59,106 nucleotides of DNA, taken from Bacillus solitudinis (GTDB taxonomy: Bacteria > Bacillota > Bacilli > Bacillales > Bacillaceae_D). Position numbers and translations under genes: made by a program. Shown one piece after another: positions 57,936 to 59,106 of this stretch (position 1 is the stretch's first letter; each line of letters starts with the position of its first letter). The notes under the pieces are model-generated. The model worked only from the letters and a program-made list of their open reading frames with translations. It did no database searches and was not told where the DNA came from. The stretch is taken from assembly GCF_002797395.1 (NCBI RefSeq), contig NZ_KZ454943.1:4011722-4070827 (forward strand). The letters run 5' to 3'.

Positions 57936-58147
57936 CTGATATTCTTCAACTATTGACGCAGAATAGTACAAGAAAAGGTTATAGCTTTGCTTGTTGAAGT
58001 AAAAGCTGGTTAGTTAAACAAAGAATTTGAAACTTTATTTTAAAATGAATGTCTAATTAAAAAAGGGGGTATTTTGAAAAAGTTGGAATAATTTTGGTAT
58101 CTTTATTGCTATTATTGGAAGGGCAGGAAACCTGTCCTTCTCTTCTA

Positions 58148-59106
58148 TTATAATAAAAGGTAGGCAACAAGTGTTCCGACGATCCACAAGCCGATTGCGA
58201 AAGGCATATTTTGTATAGTAATACGGTATGGGCTTTGCTCCGTACCCATGGCTGTTAATGTGACGAGCAATCCGTACGTACCGACTGTGAATGTTGCTAC
58301 AGAGCCAGTTATGAGAACAAGTGTGATACTCACAGGATTCATAACTTCCAACAAAGGTGTAATGATTCCTGTTAATATTCCTACTGTCGCAATTGGGTGA
58401 ACTCCGAACATACTAAGTAAAACAAAGATAGCTTGAATCAAAAATAAGACGAGCATTGGATAATCCGATACAAAAGATAGTGGCTTTTGAATCACCGCTA
58501 AAAAGGATGTATCTCCTAAACTAGTAGAAAATAAGGAAAGCCCGATAAACAATACGATAAAATTCTGCATGGTATTTGTTTTTGTTTTCCAATTATTCCA
58601 TCCAATTGTCCAAAAACTTCTCCGTCTTTTCATTAGTAACGACCAAATGAAAGCAAATGGGAAAATAATAATGGTAACGGTTAAAATAAAGTTTAAATGA
58701 ATCAGATTTCCAATCAATACAACAAGTGTCAGGAATAAGATAAGTGCAAAGACGAACTGAATCATTTTTTTCGTTATTTCCTTTTTATTGATTTTTGGCT
58801 GTTGGTCAACTCCCACATCTTCGAATGTGTACTTTTTATAATACAAGCGTCCAAAAACGGAATCTAATAGATAGGCAACAACCGCGATAAAAACGAGCCA
58901 TGGCAAGATGGTTACATAATCAACCCCTGTGGCAAATAGCGATACTGCGACCATAATCTCCAACGGACTCCACAGCAGGGCTAATGAGTAGCCTCTGAGG
59001 GATGCAGTTGTGATAAATGAATTTCGAATCTCTTTACTAAAAGAAGACAACGTGTTCTTCAGTACATCTTGTGAAATGGTGGCAGCGGATAAATTTAAAA
59101 AAGCTG
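58148..59106 (-). CDS. Multi-helix membrane transporter-like protein, cut by the window edge
   Basis: At least 318 residues; the frame is open to the right edge of the window, reading AFLNLSAATISQDVLKNTLS before the internal TTG at 59050, so the true start lies beyond. It has about nine transmembrane helices, a charged cytoplasmic loop (about DVGVDQQPKINKKEITKK), and a GVHPIATVGILTGIITPLLE motif followed by Thr/Gly-rich helices. The pattern of helices with intramembrane G/T/P-rich loops suggests a secondary transporter of the ion-transporter/DASS-like kind, but I cannot name the family or substrate. Confidence 0.7.
   Translation of the reverse strand, partial: AFLNLSAATISQDVLKNTLSSFSKEIRNSFITTASLRGYSLALLWSPLEIMVAVSLFATGVDYVTILPWLVFIAVVAYLLDSVFGRLYYKKYTFEDVGVDQQPKINKKEITKKMIQFVFALILFLTLVVLIGNLIHLNFILTVTIIIFPFAFIWSLLMKRRRSFWTIGWNNWKTKTNTMQNFIVLFIGLSLFSTSLGDTSFLAVIQKPLSFVSDYPMLVLFLIQAIFVLLSMFGVHPIATVGILTGIITPLLEVMNPVSITLVLITGSVATFTVGTYGLLVTLTAMGTEQSPYRITIQNMPFAIGLWIVGTLVAYLLL

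Noticed and set aside
1-59106. tRNA, rRNA and classical riboswitches (T-box, SAM, TPP, purine)
   Set aside because: I looked for cloverleaf-like arms with CCA ends, rRNA core segments and T-box or riboswitch core sequences upstream of genes and saw none; a covariance scan would be the decisive test.

Overview
The window looks like chromosome of a low-GC Gram-positive endospore former of the Bacillaceae, probably a halotolerant or alkaliphilic one. Supporting signs are AT-rich DNA, strong AGGAGG ribosome sites with frequent TTG/GTG starts, a ComK homologue, YvrJ/DUF2922/DUF1659 and YjcZ small proteins, MntR and Zur boxes of the Bacillus type, and two BCCT betaine/choline-type transporters. There is no rRNA, tRNA or CRISPR array.

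0-11 kb is a loose run of single genes: a PLP enzyme missing its 5' end, a VOC protein, an AraC regulator with an orphan solute-binding lipoprotein, small membrane proteins, a GNAT, a BCCT transporter and a VanW protein. 10.8-13.7 kb is a manganese ABC operon (mntBCA) behind two MntR boxes. 13.9-23.6 kb carries large nucleic-acid enzymes: a SWIM-SNF2 helicase, a PLD-SF2 helicase-DUF3427 protein, a MutT-like Nudix, a NERD protein with two HRDC domains, and a broken partial copy of the DUF3427 helicase. This is the best candidate for an uncharacterised repair or defence island. A second BCCT transporter follows.

25.8-31.5 kb mixes a Bacillus-type cluster (yvrJ, DUF2922, DUF1659, a small sigma factor, a short comK) with a phage-like early module: divergent XRE regulators around an operator/promoter, a DnaD-like initiator, a DnaC/DnaI-like loader and small HTH-like proteins. 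No structural genes or integrase were seen.

33.5-42 kb is a sugar cassette: LacI regulator, solute-binding protein, two permeases, DUF624 protein, GH13 alpha-glucosidase and GH32 beta-fructosidase. LacI-type operators precede lacI and the ABC genes. The cassette lies between the C-terminal (left) and N-terminal (right) pieces of an IS110-type transposase in matching orientation, as if it had split one IS copy.

42-58 kb is an accessory patchwork: DUF2383, a GC-rich DUF2306 gene beside an integrase remnant, an XRE/membrane-protein pair, an ECF sigma/anti-sigma pair, RDD, an M48 peptidase fused to ankyrin repeats, an Hpr-like MarR with a DUF3231 protein, a Zur-controlled ZinT lipoprotein and a nucleotidyltransferase. 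Many gene remnants lie between them. Throughout, and densest here, a dispersed 50-180 bp repeat family occurs: a TTGTGAAATAATGCACTTAA box, a covarying hairpin ending in T, then a GGAAATTAATGTTAAACTAA box. Several copies sit exactly at the broken ends of genes.
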